From JAGOBP01 sp964550855 (GTDB lineage: Bacteria; Chloroflexota; Anaerolineae; Fen-1058), in contig CAZKBQ010000003.1 of assembly GCA_964550855.1 (NCBI GenBank), positions 1 through 64,000 on the forward strand: a stretch of DNA of 64,000 nt, read 5' to 3'. This document shows, piece after piece, positions 1 to 7,694 of the stretch. Under the pieces are notes generated by a model. The model was given only the letters and a program-made list of their open reading frames with translations. It had not been told where the DNA came from and did not search any database. The position numbers and the translations under genes are program-made. Position 1 is the stretch's first letter. Each line of letters opens with the position of its first letter.

Positions 1-926
1 ACGTGATCATCCTGTCGGATCACGGCGCGGGCCGCTTCGAGTGGATGGTCAATCTGAATGAGTGGCTGGCGCAACAGAACCTGCTGCATTTTCAGACCGC
101 TCAAATCGGCCCGATGAGACGATGGCGCTCACGGGTGTTGGGCGCGGCGGCGAAGGTTTATCAACGCTACGTGCCGCCGCGCTGGCAATGGGCGGTTCGC
201 CGTCGGCTGGGCGCGCAGCGTTTTGGCAAAGTGCAGGAAGAATTTCAATCGGCGCTGGTGACGTCGGCGATTGATTGGGCGCAGACCCAGGCTTACGGTC
301 TGGGCACGGGCGGCAACATCTGTGTCAATCTGCAGGGCCGCGAGCCGAACGGCATCGTCAGCCCGGAAGACTACGAAGCCGTTCGCCAGCGCATCATCGA
401 CGGCTTAATGACCTTGCGTGATCCAAAGAACGGCCAACCGATGGTGGCCAGGGCATATCGGCGTGAAGAGCTCTATCACGGCGCCAAACTGGACCTGGCC
501 CCGGACATCATTATCCAATGGGCGACGTACGCCTACTGGGGGCGCGGTTACGATTACTGGGGACGCGGCTCCAGCCGACAGCAGAAGCCCGTACTGGAAG
601 AGCCGCGCTTTTCCGATGAGAGTGATCAGCCGCTGACCGGCGCGCACCGGCCGGATGGAATTTTGATCGCGCACGGGCCGCACATCCGATCGGGTGTGGA
701 GATCACCAACGCCCGATTGATCGATCTGGCCCCGACGGTCTTTCAGCTGTTGGGCTTCGTGCCGCCCATCGAGATGGACGGGCGCGTACTGACGGATATG
801 CTGCTGACCGCCGAAACCGGGCACGTTCAAGCGGTGAATGAACCGGGCGCCGCCGGATCGGTTGAATATACGCCCGAAGAAGCCGAGTTGATCTCGCAGC
901 ATCTGCGGGCGCTGGGTTATCTGTAA
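1..926 (+). CDS. Type I phosphodiesterase / nucleotide pyrophosphatase-like protein (5' end outside window)
   Basis: This is the C-terminal part of an alkaline-phosphatase-superfamily hydrolase; reading is open from the first base of the window. It begins in the metal-binding motif VIILSDHG and contains the second metal-binding segment TGAHRPDGILIAHGP about 215 residues later, the usual arrangement in type I phosphodiesterases. Such enzymes use two metal ions to hydrolyse phosphoesters, phosphonates or sulfates. The substrate cannot be told from what remains. The gene lies 24 bp upstream of a glycosyltransferase, so a role in handling surface glycans or lipid-linked sugars is plausible, but that is inference. 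It ends with TAA. Confidence 0.75.
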   Translation, partial: VIILSDHGAGRFEWMVNLNEWLAQQNLLHFQTAQIGPMRRWRSRVLGAAAKVYQRYVPPRWQWAVRRRLGAQRFGKVQEEFQSALVTSAIDWAQTQAYGLGTGGNICVNLQGREPNGIVSPEDYEAVRQRIIDGLMTLRDPKNGQPMVARAYRREELYHGAKLDLAPDIIIQWATYAYWGRGYDYWGRGSSRQQKPVLEEPRFSDESDQPLTGAHRPDGILIAHGPHIRSGVEITNARLIDLAPTVFQLLGFVPPIEMDGRVLTDMLLTAETGHVQAVNEPGAAGSVEYTPEEAELISQHLRALGYL

Positions 927-950
927 TTTGTCGGGCAGGACGGATCGATC

Positions 951-1865
951 GTGGAAGCCGCGCCGCGGATAGATGTCATCACGCTTACGTGGAATCAGCG
1001 TCGAGACACGCTGGAATGTCTGGCGTCGTTGAGTCAGCTGACCTACCCCAATTACCGCATCATCCTGGTGGACAACGGCTCGACGGATGGCACGGTCGAG
1101 GCGGTGCGCGAGCGTTATCCGGCGGTGACACTGATCGTCAACGCGCACAATCTGGGCTTTCAGGGCGGCTTCAACGTCGGGCTGCGGCACGCCCTAAACA
1201 CCGGCGCCGACTACGTGTTTGTGATGAACAACGACACGACCGTGCAGCCGGACATCCTGGATGAATTGATGAAGCACGCCGCTCCAGCCGATGTGGGCAT
1301 GTTGTCGCCAAAGATTTATTACGCCGACGAGCCCGATCGCATCTGGTCGGTGGGCGGTGATTGCCACCCCATCACTTTTGAGATGACGCACAAAGGCGAC
1401 AATCAACTCGATCGCGGCCAGTGGGAACAGGTGATCGAGCGCGATTTCCTCGTCGGCTGCGCGATGCTGATGAAACGCTCGCTGCTGGAACAGATCGGTC
1501 TGTTCGATACGGGCTATCATCCGATCTATTACGAGGATGTGGACCTGTGCGTGCGAGCGCGGCGGGCCGGCTTCCGGCTGCTGATGGTGCCGTCGGCCAA
1601 GATGTGGCACAAGGTCTCGGCCAGCGGCGGCGGCTCAGGCTCGCCGCGAGAGCGCTATTTGATGGCGCGGCACAGCGTGCGCTACTTTCGCAAGTATATT
1701 CGCGGCTGGCGGTGGCTGATCGTCGGGCCGTATCGATTGGGGAGCGCGATCAAGACCAGCCTGAAACTGGCCCGGCGCCGCCGGTTCGAATCGATCCGCG
1801 CGTACTGGCGCGGCCTGCGTGACGGCTGGCGCCTGCCGATAACGACCGTGGACGATGAGATGTGA
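951..1865 (+). CDS. Glycosyltransferase family 2
   Basis: A 304-residue GT-A fold glycosyltransferase. The N-terminus gives the nucleotide-sugar binding strand (VDNGSTDGT near residue 40), followed by the metal-binding acidic motif MNNDTTV near residue 90 and the acceptor-side segment YYEDVDLCVRARRAG near residue 190. This pattern is typical of rhamnosyl-like transferases that build polysaccharides at the inner face of the membrane. The start is GTG at 951. The stop overlaps the next start by 4 bp (GTGA), so it is probably translated together with the following GT4 gene. Family assignment is firm; the sugar is unknown. Confidence 0.88.
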   Translation: MEAAPRIDVITLTWNQRRDTLECLASLSQLTYPNYRIILVDNGSTDGTVEAVRERYPAVTLIVNAHNLGFQGGFNVGLRHALNTGADYVFVMNNDTTVQPDILDELMKHAAPADVGMLSPKIYYADEPDRIWSVGGDCHPITFEMTHKGDNQLDRGQWEQVIERDFLVGCAMLMKRSLLEQIGLFDTGYHPIYYEDVDLCVRARRAGFRLLMVPSAKMWHKVSASGGGSGSPRERYLMARHSVRYFRKYIRGWRWLIVGPYRLGSAIKTSLKLARRRRFESIRAYWRGLRDGWRLPITTVDDEM

Positions 1866-3025
1866 ACGTCTTGATGATCTGTTTTGGCGTCAGCGGCAAA
1901 GGCACGTATTGGCGTGCGCTGCAATTGGCGCGTGGTCTGGCCGGGGGCGGCCACACTGTGACAGTGATGTCCACGGCCCGCCGCCGACAACGAGGGGTCA
2001 CGACCGCGGCCGATGCGCAGCCGGGGGTGACGCTCGTCGAAACACCCGACTGGCTGGGCGGGCCGCTGCGCGCCGGTTGGGATCCGTTGAACGTGCTGGC
2101 GCGGCTGCGCTGGGGGCGCGATCGACGGTTCGATCTGGTGCACGCCTTTGAGTCGCGGCCGGCGGTGATCTACCCAGCGCTGGCCTGGCAGCGGCGCGGC
2201 GCAAAACTGGTGATGGACTGGTGCGACTGGTTCGGGCGGGGCGGTTCGGTTGAAGAGCGGCCCAATCCAGCGCTGCGCACGATGTTGCGACCGGCCGAAA
2301 CCTATTTTGAGGAGCATTTTCGGACACGCGCGGCCGGCACCACGGTGATCAATTCGACGCTCAGGCAGAAGGCGATCGATCTGGGCGTCAGACCCGAGTC
2401 GATTTTCTTCCTGCCGAACGGCAGTGAGGTCGATGTTTTCCAGCCGCAGGATCGGGATGAAGCGCGCCGGCGGCTGGGGTGGCCGCTCGATTGGGCGGTG
2501 GTGGGCTATGTCGGTGCGATCTTTCAGCGCGACGCGCGGCTGATGGCGCAAGCGTTTGAGACGCTGCGGCAGCGCGAGCCGCGCGCGCGGCTACTGTTGG
2601 CCGGTTACTGTAATATCGCCGTGGAGAAACTGGTGGCCGCGCCGGAAACCGTCATACGTACGGGTCAGCTGGACCTGGCCGAGATCAACCGGTATCTGGC
2701 AGCGTGTGATGTGTGCTGGCTGCCGCTGGCCGACAGCGGCGCCAATCGTGGGCGATTTCCGCTGAAGGTCAATGACTACATGGCCGTCGGCAAACCGGTG
2801 GTGGCGACGGCGGTGGGCGATGTGGCGGACTTGATCGTGCGCGGCGAGTTCGGGCTGATCTGCCGGCCGGAGCCGAATGATCTGGCCGACAAAGTGAGCG
2901 AATTGCTGCGTGAGCCCGATCGGGCCGCGGCGCTAGGTCGCAACGGGCGGACGCTGGCCGAGCGGGAGTTTCGCTGGGAGCAGATCGCCGATCGGTTGGC
3001 CGAGTTCTATCAACGTGTTGAGTGA
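1862..3025 (+). CDS. Glycosyltransferase family 4 (GT-B fold)
   Basis: A 387-residue GT-B glycosyltransferase of the group 1 type. The N-terminal domain opens with the glycine-rich donor-side segment (ARGLAGGGHTVTVMS) and the C-terminal domain carries PLKVNDYMAVGKPVVATAVGD, the nucleotide-sugar binding region with the family's conserved small-residue turn. It starts at a GTG overlapping the GT2 stop and ends 5 bp before the ATG used for the methyltransferase. With its neighbours it belongs to an operon for a secreted or membrane-bound glycan. The donor and acceptor sugars cannot be read from sequence. Confidence 0.87.
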   Translation: MNVLMICFGVSGKGTYWRALQLARGLAGGGHTVTVMSTARRRQRGVTTAADAQPGVTLVETPDWLGGPLRAGWDPLNVLARLRWGRDRRFDLVHAFESRPAVIYPALAWQRRGAKLVMDWCDWFGRGGSVEERPNPALRTMLRPAETYFEEHFRTRAAGTTVINSTLRQKAIDLGVRPESIFFLPNGSEVDVFQPQDRDEARRRLGWPLDWAVVGYVGAIFQRDARLMAQAFETLRQREPRARLLLAGYCNIAVEKLVAAPETVIRTGQLDLAEINRYLAACDVCWLPLADSGANRGRFPLKVNDYMAVGKPVVATAVGDVADLIVRGEFGLICRPEPNDLADKVSELLREPDRAAALGRNGRTLAEREFRWEQIADRLAEFYQRVE

Positions 3026-3029
3026 GAGT

Positions 3030-3797
3030 ATGTCAGGCAAACCTGTTCAACGCAATCAACTGAAGTGGCGTGGTCATCGACTGCCCGCTTACGTGCCGAT
3101 GTGGCTGCGCCGCCGCGTGGAGATGGATAACACTGCGCTGTTGGATTTTGTGGGCAGGGTGGCGGCGACGGTGCCGGCCGGGGCGCGGGTGCTGGACGCG
3201 GGCGCGGGCGAGGGACGCTACCGGCCGGAGTTTGCGCATACGCGGTATGTCGGCGTCGATCTGGCGGTGGGGGATGGCACGTGGGACTATCACGATCTGG
3301 ATGCCATCAGCAACCTGACTGAACTTCCCTTTGGGGCGGATGTGTTTGACGCGGTGGTGTGTACGCAAGTGCTGGAACATGTGCCGGAGCCGCTGCGGGT
3401 GCTGCAGGAGATTGCGCGCGTGCTGAAGCCCGGCGGCCGTCTGTTCTTGACCGTGCCGCAGAGCTGGCATCAGCATCAGAAGCCGCATGATTACTATCGT
3501 TATACGTCATTTGGGCTGCGCTATCTGTTTGGCCGGGCCGGCCTGCAGCCGCAGTCGATCGAGCCGATGGGCGGGTATTTCTGGTTTCTGGCGTTTCAGT
3601 TTCACAACATCAACTTTTGGCTGTTTCCGCGCGGTATGCGCGGCCGCCGCTGGACTTTTCCGCTGCGAGCGCTGTTCGGTGTGATTTTTCAACTGTTTTT
3701 CCCGTTCATCTTTTACTATCTCGATCGACTTGATCGCCAAAAGGACGAGACCTTCGGCTACACATGTATCGTGGTGAAGCCGGCCGCATCCGCATGA
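3030..3797 (+). CDS. Class I SAM-dependent methyltransferase
   Basis: About 255 residues from ATG 3030; an in-frame GTG at 3015 would add five residues and overlap the upstream gene. Motif I of the Rossmann methyltransferase fold is RVLDAGAGEGRY near residue 55, followed by VYVGVDLAVGD-like motif II and the ADVFDAVVCTQVLEHVPEP segment, as in the Methyltransf_11 family. Within this operon it probably methylates a sugar or lipid-linked intermediate. Its TGA overlaps the flippase ATG (ATGA at 3794-3797), which indicates translational coupling. Confidence 0.82.
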   Translation: MSGKPVQRNQLKWRGHRLPAYVPMWLRRRVEMDNTALLDFVGRVAATVPAGARVLDAGAGEGRYRPEFAHTRYVGVDLAVGDGTWDYHDLDAISNLTELPFGADVFDAVVCTQVLEHVPEPLRVLQEIARVLKPGGRLFLTVPQSWHQHQKPHDYYRYTSFGLRYLFGRAGLQPQSIEPMGGYFWFLAFQFHNINFWLFPRGMRGRRWTFPLRALFGVIFQLFFPFIFYYLDRLDRQKDETFGYTCIVVKPAASA

Positions 3798-5254
3798 AGA
3801 CGTTCCGCGAATTAGTCCGCGACTCGCTGTTTGCCATCATCTTCCACCTGGCGCCGCGCTTTGCCAATGTGGTGGTGTTCATCATCATTGGCCGGGTATC
3901 GGGGCCGGATCAGGCCGGCGTGTTTACACTGGCCACGACGTATCTGCTGATCTTTACGACCCTGATGCGGGGTGCGGACGATTTTGTCGTGCGGCAGGTG
4001 GCGCGCGAGACCGATCGGGCAGCCGACTACTTTGTCAGTTTTTTGCTGCTGCGCACGATTTTGTCGACCCTGGCGTGTGTGACTTTGTGGCTGCTGCTCG
4101 GTCGGGTGCTGGATTATCCGCCGGCTACGCAGGCGCCGGTGGCGATTCTGGCCCTGGCCATCCTGCCCGACGGCCTGCTATTGGTCGGGCAGGCTGTACT
4201 GTTGGGTCTGCGACACTTCAAAGTGGTGACCCTGATCGTCAGCATCGGGAATATGGTGAAGCTGGCGGCTGCGGGGTGGATTATCGCGCGGGGCGGGTCG
4301 GTCAGCGATGTGGTGTGGATGTGGCTGGCGGGCAGCGTGGGGATGATGGTGGCGATGTCATTGGCGGCCATCCGGCTGATGGGCGGATGGGCCGCGTTGG
4401 GACGGGTGGATCGATCGGCGCTGAGGTTGATCGCTCAGCACCGCTGGGCGATCTTGTCGTTTCTGGCCATCACGGCGCTATCCACGGTGGAAGCGCAGGT
4501 GGATACCATTTTGCTGAGCGTGTATCGGTCAGAATCGGATGTGGGCTGGTATAACGCCGCGACGACGGTGACCTTCAGCCTGGTCATGCTCTCGCAAGCC
4601 TATCGTTTCTCGGTCTACCCGATGATGGCCCGCTTTGCCCAGCAGGCGCCTGAGAAACTCAATCGCCTGTACGATCGGTCGATGCGATATCTGAGCGCGC
4701 TGGTCGTGCCGATGGTCATTGGAATCATGGTGTTGGCGCCTCAAATCGTCAGCCTGGTGTTTGGGGCGAAATTTGCGCCAACCAGTCTGGTGCTGCAAAT
4801 CCTGGTTGTCTCGCTGATCTTCATTTTCCTTGATGCCCCTACGGTCAGAATGCTGCTGGTGCATGATCGGCAGCACGTTATCGCTCAAATCGGTGTCGTC
4901 AGTGCACTGTGTAACGTCGCCTTTAATTTGCTGCTGTTACCGCACTATGGCGCTGTCGGTGCTGCCATCGCCAGGGTCATATCTGAGTTTTCGGCTTCAG
5001 CGCTCTGTTATGTATATTTATACCGTCGGATCATCAAACTGAAAATTCATGAGGTTTTGTCAAGACCGATCCTAGCCTCAGGCGTTATGGTAATAGTTTT
5101 ATGGCTGATGGGCGGCCTATCGATGGCAATCACTATCCCGGTCGGCGCAGCAGTTTATGTCTTGATATTTTTAATGACGGGCGGCCTTCTGGCGACCGAT
5201 CGTGAAATCCTGCACTCGACGATCCTTTCCAGGCTAAAAAAGCCGACGTATTAG
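3794..5254 (+). CDS. Polysaccharide flippase (MOP superfamily, Wzx-like)
   Basis: A 486-residue, very hydrophobic protein with about 12-14 predicted membrane helices. The N-terminal signature (RVSGPDQAGVFTLATTYLL) is typical of oligosaccharide flippases, which carry undecaprenyl-linked sugar repeats across the cytoplasmic membrane. The start chosen is ATG 3794, whose first bases overlap the methyltransferase stop; a longer reading from 3764 would add ten residues without a membrane segment. Base use in the last 400 bp is more AT-rich than in the rest of the operon. It is the last gene of the glycan block. Confidence 0.85.
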   Translation: MKTFRELVRDSLFAIIFHLAPRFANVVVFIIIGRVSGPDQAGVFTLATTYLLIFTTLMRGADDFVVRQVARETDRAADYFVSFLLLRTILSTLACVTLWLLLGRVLDYPPATQAPVAILALAILPDGLLLVGQAVLLGLRHFKVVTLIVSIGNMVKLAAAGWIIARGGSVSDVVWMWLAGSVGMMVAMSLAAIRLMGGWAALGRVDRSALRLIAQHRWAILSFLAITALSTVEAQVDTILLSVYRSESDVGWYNAATTVTFSLVMLSQAYRFSVYPMMARFAQQAPEKLNRLYDRSMRYLSALVVPMVIGIMVLAPQIVSLVFGAKFAPTSLVLQILVVSLIFIFLDAPTVRMLLVHDRQHVIAQIGVVSALCNVAFNLLLLPHYGAVGAAIARVISEFSASALCYVYLYRRIIKLKIHEVLSRPILASGVMVIVLWLMGGLSMAITIPVGAAVYVLIFLMTGGLLATDREILHSTILSRLKKPTY

Positions 5255-5259
5255 GGTTT

Positions 5260-5279
5260 ATCCGGGCAATCACCCGGAT
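5260..5279 (+). terminator. Short hairpin after the flippase gene
   Basis: Perfect 7-bp stem ATCCGGG/CCCGGAT with a 6-base loop, 5 bp after the flippase stop. No strong T run follows, so termination may be weak. Confidence 0.4.
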
Positions 5280-5288
5280 GGATTATTG

Positions 5289-5327
5289 CCTGACAGGGTT
5301 GGTTGGAGTAAAGTTTAGGCTGTCAGG
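5289..5327. promoter_or_regulatory. Widely spaced 8-bp inverted repeat
   Basis: CCTGACAG (5289-5296) and its exact complement CTGTCAGG (5320-5327) are separated by 23 bases, about 100 bp upstream of the secreted repeat-protein gene. It could be an operator for a dimeric regulator or part of the leader RNA; no promoter is clear enough to decide. Confidence 0.3.
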
Positions 5328-5425
5328 TCATGCAGTATATGCAAGGGAGGCGGGTATTGCCATAACGACAAACCGATCCCTCGACAGTAAACCGAGCCAC
5401 AAATTCTAATTTGGAGAGAAAGCAC

Positions 5426-6883
5426 ATGAAGAAGAGAATCGTTTCCGTGTCCCTCGCTTTAGCCATGCTGATGGCGTTGGTTGGGGCCGCCTCGGCCCAG
5501 ACCGGCATCCCCGGCACCGGCTGGTGGACGGGCGAGCAGGTCCAGAACGTGGGCAGCGCGACCGCCAACATCGTCGTGACCGCGTATTCCTCGACATCGG
5601 CTTCGACGTACACGTCGAGCCAGACCGTGGCGGCCGGTGCGGCCTTCACGTTCATTCCCAGCAACTTTGCCGGCATGCCGGCGGGCTTCGTCGGGTCGGC
5701 AGTAGTCAGCTCGGATCAGCCCATCAAGGCCATCGTCAACGTGACCAATAACCAGTCTGGCTCGCTGGGCGTGCCGGGCGGCCTGGCGGCGGCGCAGTAT
5801 CAGGGCACCGAAGTTGCAGACACCGCCCTCTACTTCCCGCTGGTCAAGCACAACCGCTTCGGCAAGACGACGGCGTTCTACATCCAGAACGCCGGCACCG
5901 CGGCGGCGGCGGTGACGGCCGTGTTCAAGATGGACACGGGCGGCACCTACACCAAGACGGTTGCCTCAGTCGATCCTAACAAGATGGTGCTGATTAACCC
6001 CATTGACGCGGGCGTTCCCAGCGTCGGTGGAGCGGGTGGCCGCGACAACATCGGCAGCCTGACGGTTACCTCGGCTCAGCCGCTGGCCGGCACGGTCCTT
6101 GAGTACATCCAGGGCCAGGCGGTTGCCACCGTGCTGAATGGCACGCGCGGCTTCACGGCAGCGGACTTCGACACCACGGTGTTCGCGCCCATCGTCAAGA
6201 ACAATCGCTTCGGCCGCTTCACCGGTATCCAGGTGCAGAACGTCAGCGCCGGGCCGATTGACATCACCATTAATTACGTCGGCGCGACGGGCTGCACGGG
6301 CAACTTCTCAGAGTCGGCGACAGCCGTCCCGGCGGGTGCGTCGCGAACTTTCGTTCAGCAGGGTGCTGCCAGCCCGTTCCCGGTCAACTGCATCGGCTCG
6401 GCGACGATCTCGGCCACCGGCAACATCGTGGCGATCGTGAATGAAGGCAATCTGACCGGCTTCCCGGCGGCGGGCACCACCTACTCGGCGCTGCCCAACA
6501 ACAGCACGACTACCAAGGTGAGCGCGCCGTTGTTCAAGGATCGGCGCTTCGGTTTCAGCACCGGTTTGCAGATCCAGAACGTCGGCAACGCGACGGCCAA
6601 CAATGTGGTGGTGACCTTCGCCTGCGGTGGCGCGGCCACTTTCACGGCGATCTCAACGCCGCAGACGATTGCGGCGGGCGCGGCCAAGCTGTTCCGCGAG
6701 CCGTCAACGATGCCGGCTGGCACGTTCACTGCGCTGAATCCGTTCTCCAGCGGTAATGTGTCCTGCAGCGCGACGATCACCAGCGATCAGCCCATCGTGG
6801 CGATTGCCAACGAGGCGGCGCAGACGGGCGGGACTTCACTGCGCGACGCCAACAACTACGAAGGTTTCAACCTGGCGCCGTAA
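5426..6883 (+). CDS. Secreted protein with ~115-residue internal repeats
   Basis: A 485-residue exported protein. ATG 5426 follows TTGGAGAGAAAG and gives a clear signal peptide (MKKR, hydrophobic core, cleavage after ASA near residue 24). The mature part is rich in Ala, Gly, Thr, Val and Asn and contains repeated units. The clearest begin with VKHNRFG, VKNNRFG and FKDRRFG, each followed about 8 residues later by IQN; they start near bases 5836, 6184 and 6526, and a fourth partial unit with VQNVGSATAN lies at the N-terminus. The repeat spacing and beta-rich composition suggest an extracellular beta-sandwich surface or adhesion protein. No enzyme motif is seen, and I do not recognise a named family. 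Confidence 0.75.
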   Translation: MKKRIVSVSLALAMLMALVGAASAQTGIPGTGWWTGEQVQNVGSATANIVVTAYSSTSASTYTSSQTVAAGAAFTFIPSNFAGMPAGFVGSAVVSSDQPIKAIVNVTNNQSGSLGVPGGLAAAQYQGTEVADTALYFPLVKHNRFGKTTAFYIQNAGTAAAAVTAVFKMDTGGTYTKTVASVDPNKMVLINPIDAGVPSVGGAGGRDNIGSLTVTSAQPLAGTVLEYIQGQAVATVLNGTRGFTAADFDTTVFAPIVKNNRFGRFTGIQVQNVSAGPIDITINYVGATGCTGNFSESATAVPAGASRTFVQQGAASPFPVNCIGSATISATGNIVAIVNEGNLTGFPAAGTTYSALPNNSTTTKVSAPLFKDRRFGFSTGLQIQNVGNATANNVVVTFACGGAATFTAISTPQTIAAGAAKLFREPSTMPAGTFTALNPFSSGNVSCSATITSDQPIVAIANEAAQTGGTSLRDANNYEGFNLAP

Positions 6884-6917
6884 TCTGACTCAACGCGGCC
6901 CGGATGATTGGCAAGCG

Positions 6918-6950
6918 AGAGGCCATCCGGCAACGGATGGCCTCTTCTTC
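6918..6950 (+). terminator. Strong hairpin terminator
   Basis: 12-bp perfect stem AGAGGCCATCCG/CGGATGGCCTCT closed by a GCAA tetraloop, followed by TCTTC. It ends the transcript of the secreted repeat-protein gene. Confidence 0.8.
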
Positions 6951-7045
6951 TGCCTTGATATCCTGTCGGCTATTTGGTTGCGGGGGGCAGGGTTGTATGG
7001 TATATTCCCGCCGCTGTAAATTCCCGTAGCTGAAGATAATCTCCC

Positions 7046-7519
7046 ATGAATTTGCGACGCGTGCTGTCTGTTTCAATGCTGTTGATCGTGCTGGCCGCGG
7101 GCTGTGACACGACGCTCCCCGGCCCGCAACCCACTGCCAGTCCAGTCACGCCGGGTGTCAGCCCGCTGGCGTCGGCGGTGGCCGCACCATCGGCCGTCGT
7201 GCCGTTTCGCCTTGAGCGGCCTATCGCGGCTGGGGCCACCGAGGTACGAGGCTCCGGGCCGGCCGGCGTGCCCATCGTCATCATGGATGTAACCTTCATG
7301 GGCGAGCCGCTTGGCACGGGAACCATTGGCCCCGACGGCAAGTTCGTAGTGAACGTCAAACCGCTGCCGGATGGGCATCGGATTGGGCTGGCTTTGGGTG
7401 TCCTTGATGGTACGGGCTGGAAACCGGAGGACTTCTACCTGCAGGGATATTACGGGCCGGACGCGATGCAGGCCCCGCAAGTCGGCTTCTTTCACGACAC
7501 AGTTATGGTTGGTCAGTAG
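7046..7519 (+). CDS. Lipoprotein of unknown function
   Basis: 157 residues from ATG 7046. The N-terminus is a lipoprotein signal with the lipobox LAAGC (Cys20), followed by a Pro/Thr/Ala/Ser-rich linker of about 30 residues. The folded part (PIAAGATEVRGSGPAGVPIVI...GTIGPDGKFVVNVKPL) looks like one bacterial Ig-like or carboxypeptidase-regulatory beta-sandwich. It should be attached to the outer face of the cytoplasmic membrane. Fragments of unrelated coding sequence follow directly after the stop. Confidence 0.65.
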   Translation: MNLRRVLSVSMLLIVLAAGCDTTLPGPQPTASPVTPGVSPLASAVAAPSAVVPFRLERPIAAGATEVRGSGPAGVPIVIMDVTFMGEPLGTGTIGPDGKFVVNVKPLPDGHRIGLALGVLDGTGWKPEDFYLQGYYGPDAMQAPQVGFFHDTVMVGQ

Positions 7520-7694
7520 GCGGCACTTCGGCTGCCGGCCGGTGGGGCGGTGGTCCCACTATCCGATCGATCCACTGCTTGAATTTGCGGCGGCGCGTCA
7601 GCTGGAGCCGACCTCGGAATCTTGGCGCGATAGACAGGCGCTGATCAGCGACTCCCGCTTCTCCGATACGGCCAACTATGTACGCCTGGCGTAA
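7520..7694 (+). pseudogene. Possible C-terminal remnant of a deleted gene
   Basis: In the frame of base 7371 the DNA after the lipoprotein stop is open to a TAA at 7692-7694 and reads as plausible protein, ending ALISDSRFSDTANYVRLA. This resembles the tails of large GT-C type membrane glycosyltransferases. Upstream of 7519 the frame is only a shadow of the lipoprotein. The TAA overlaps the start of the next gene at 7678 by 17 bp, as in a coupled gene pair. I read it as the end of a gene whose body was lost by deletion; it could also be chance. Confidence 0.35.

Noticed and set aside
6974..7006. Promoter before the lipoprotein gene at 7046
   Set aside because: TTGGTT and TATATT are 21 bp apart and the alternatives are no better, so I do not list it.
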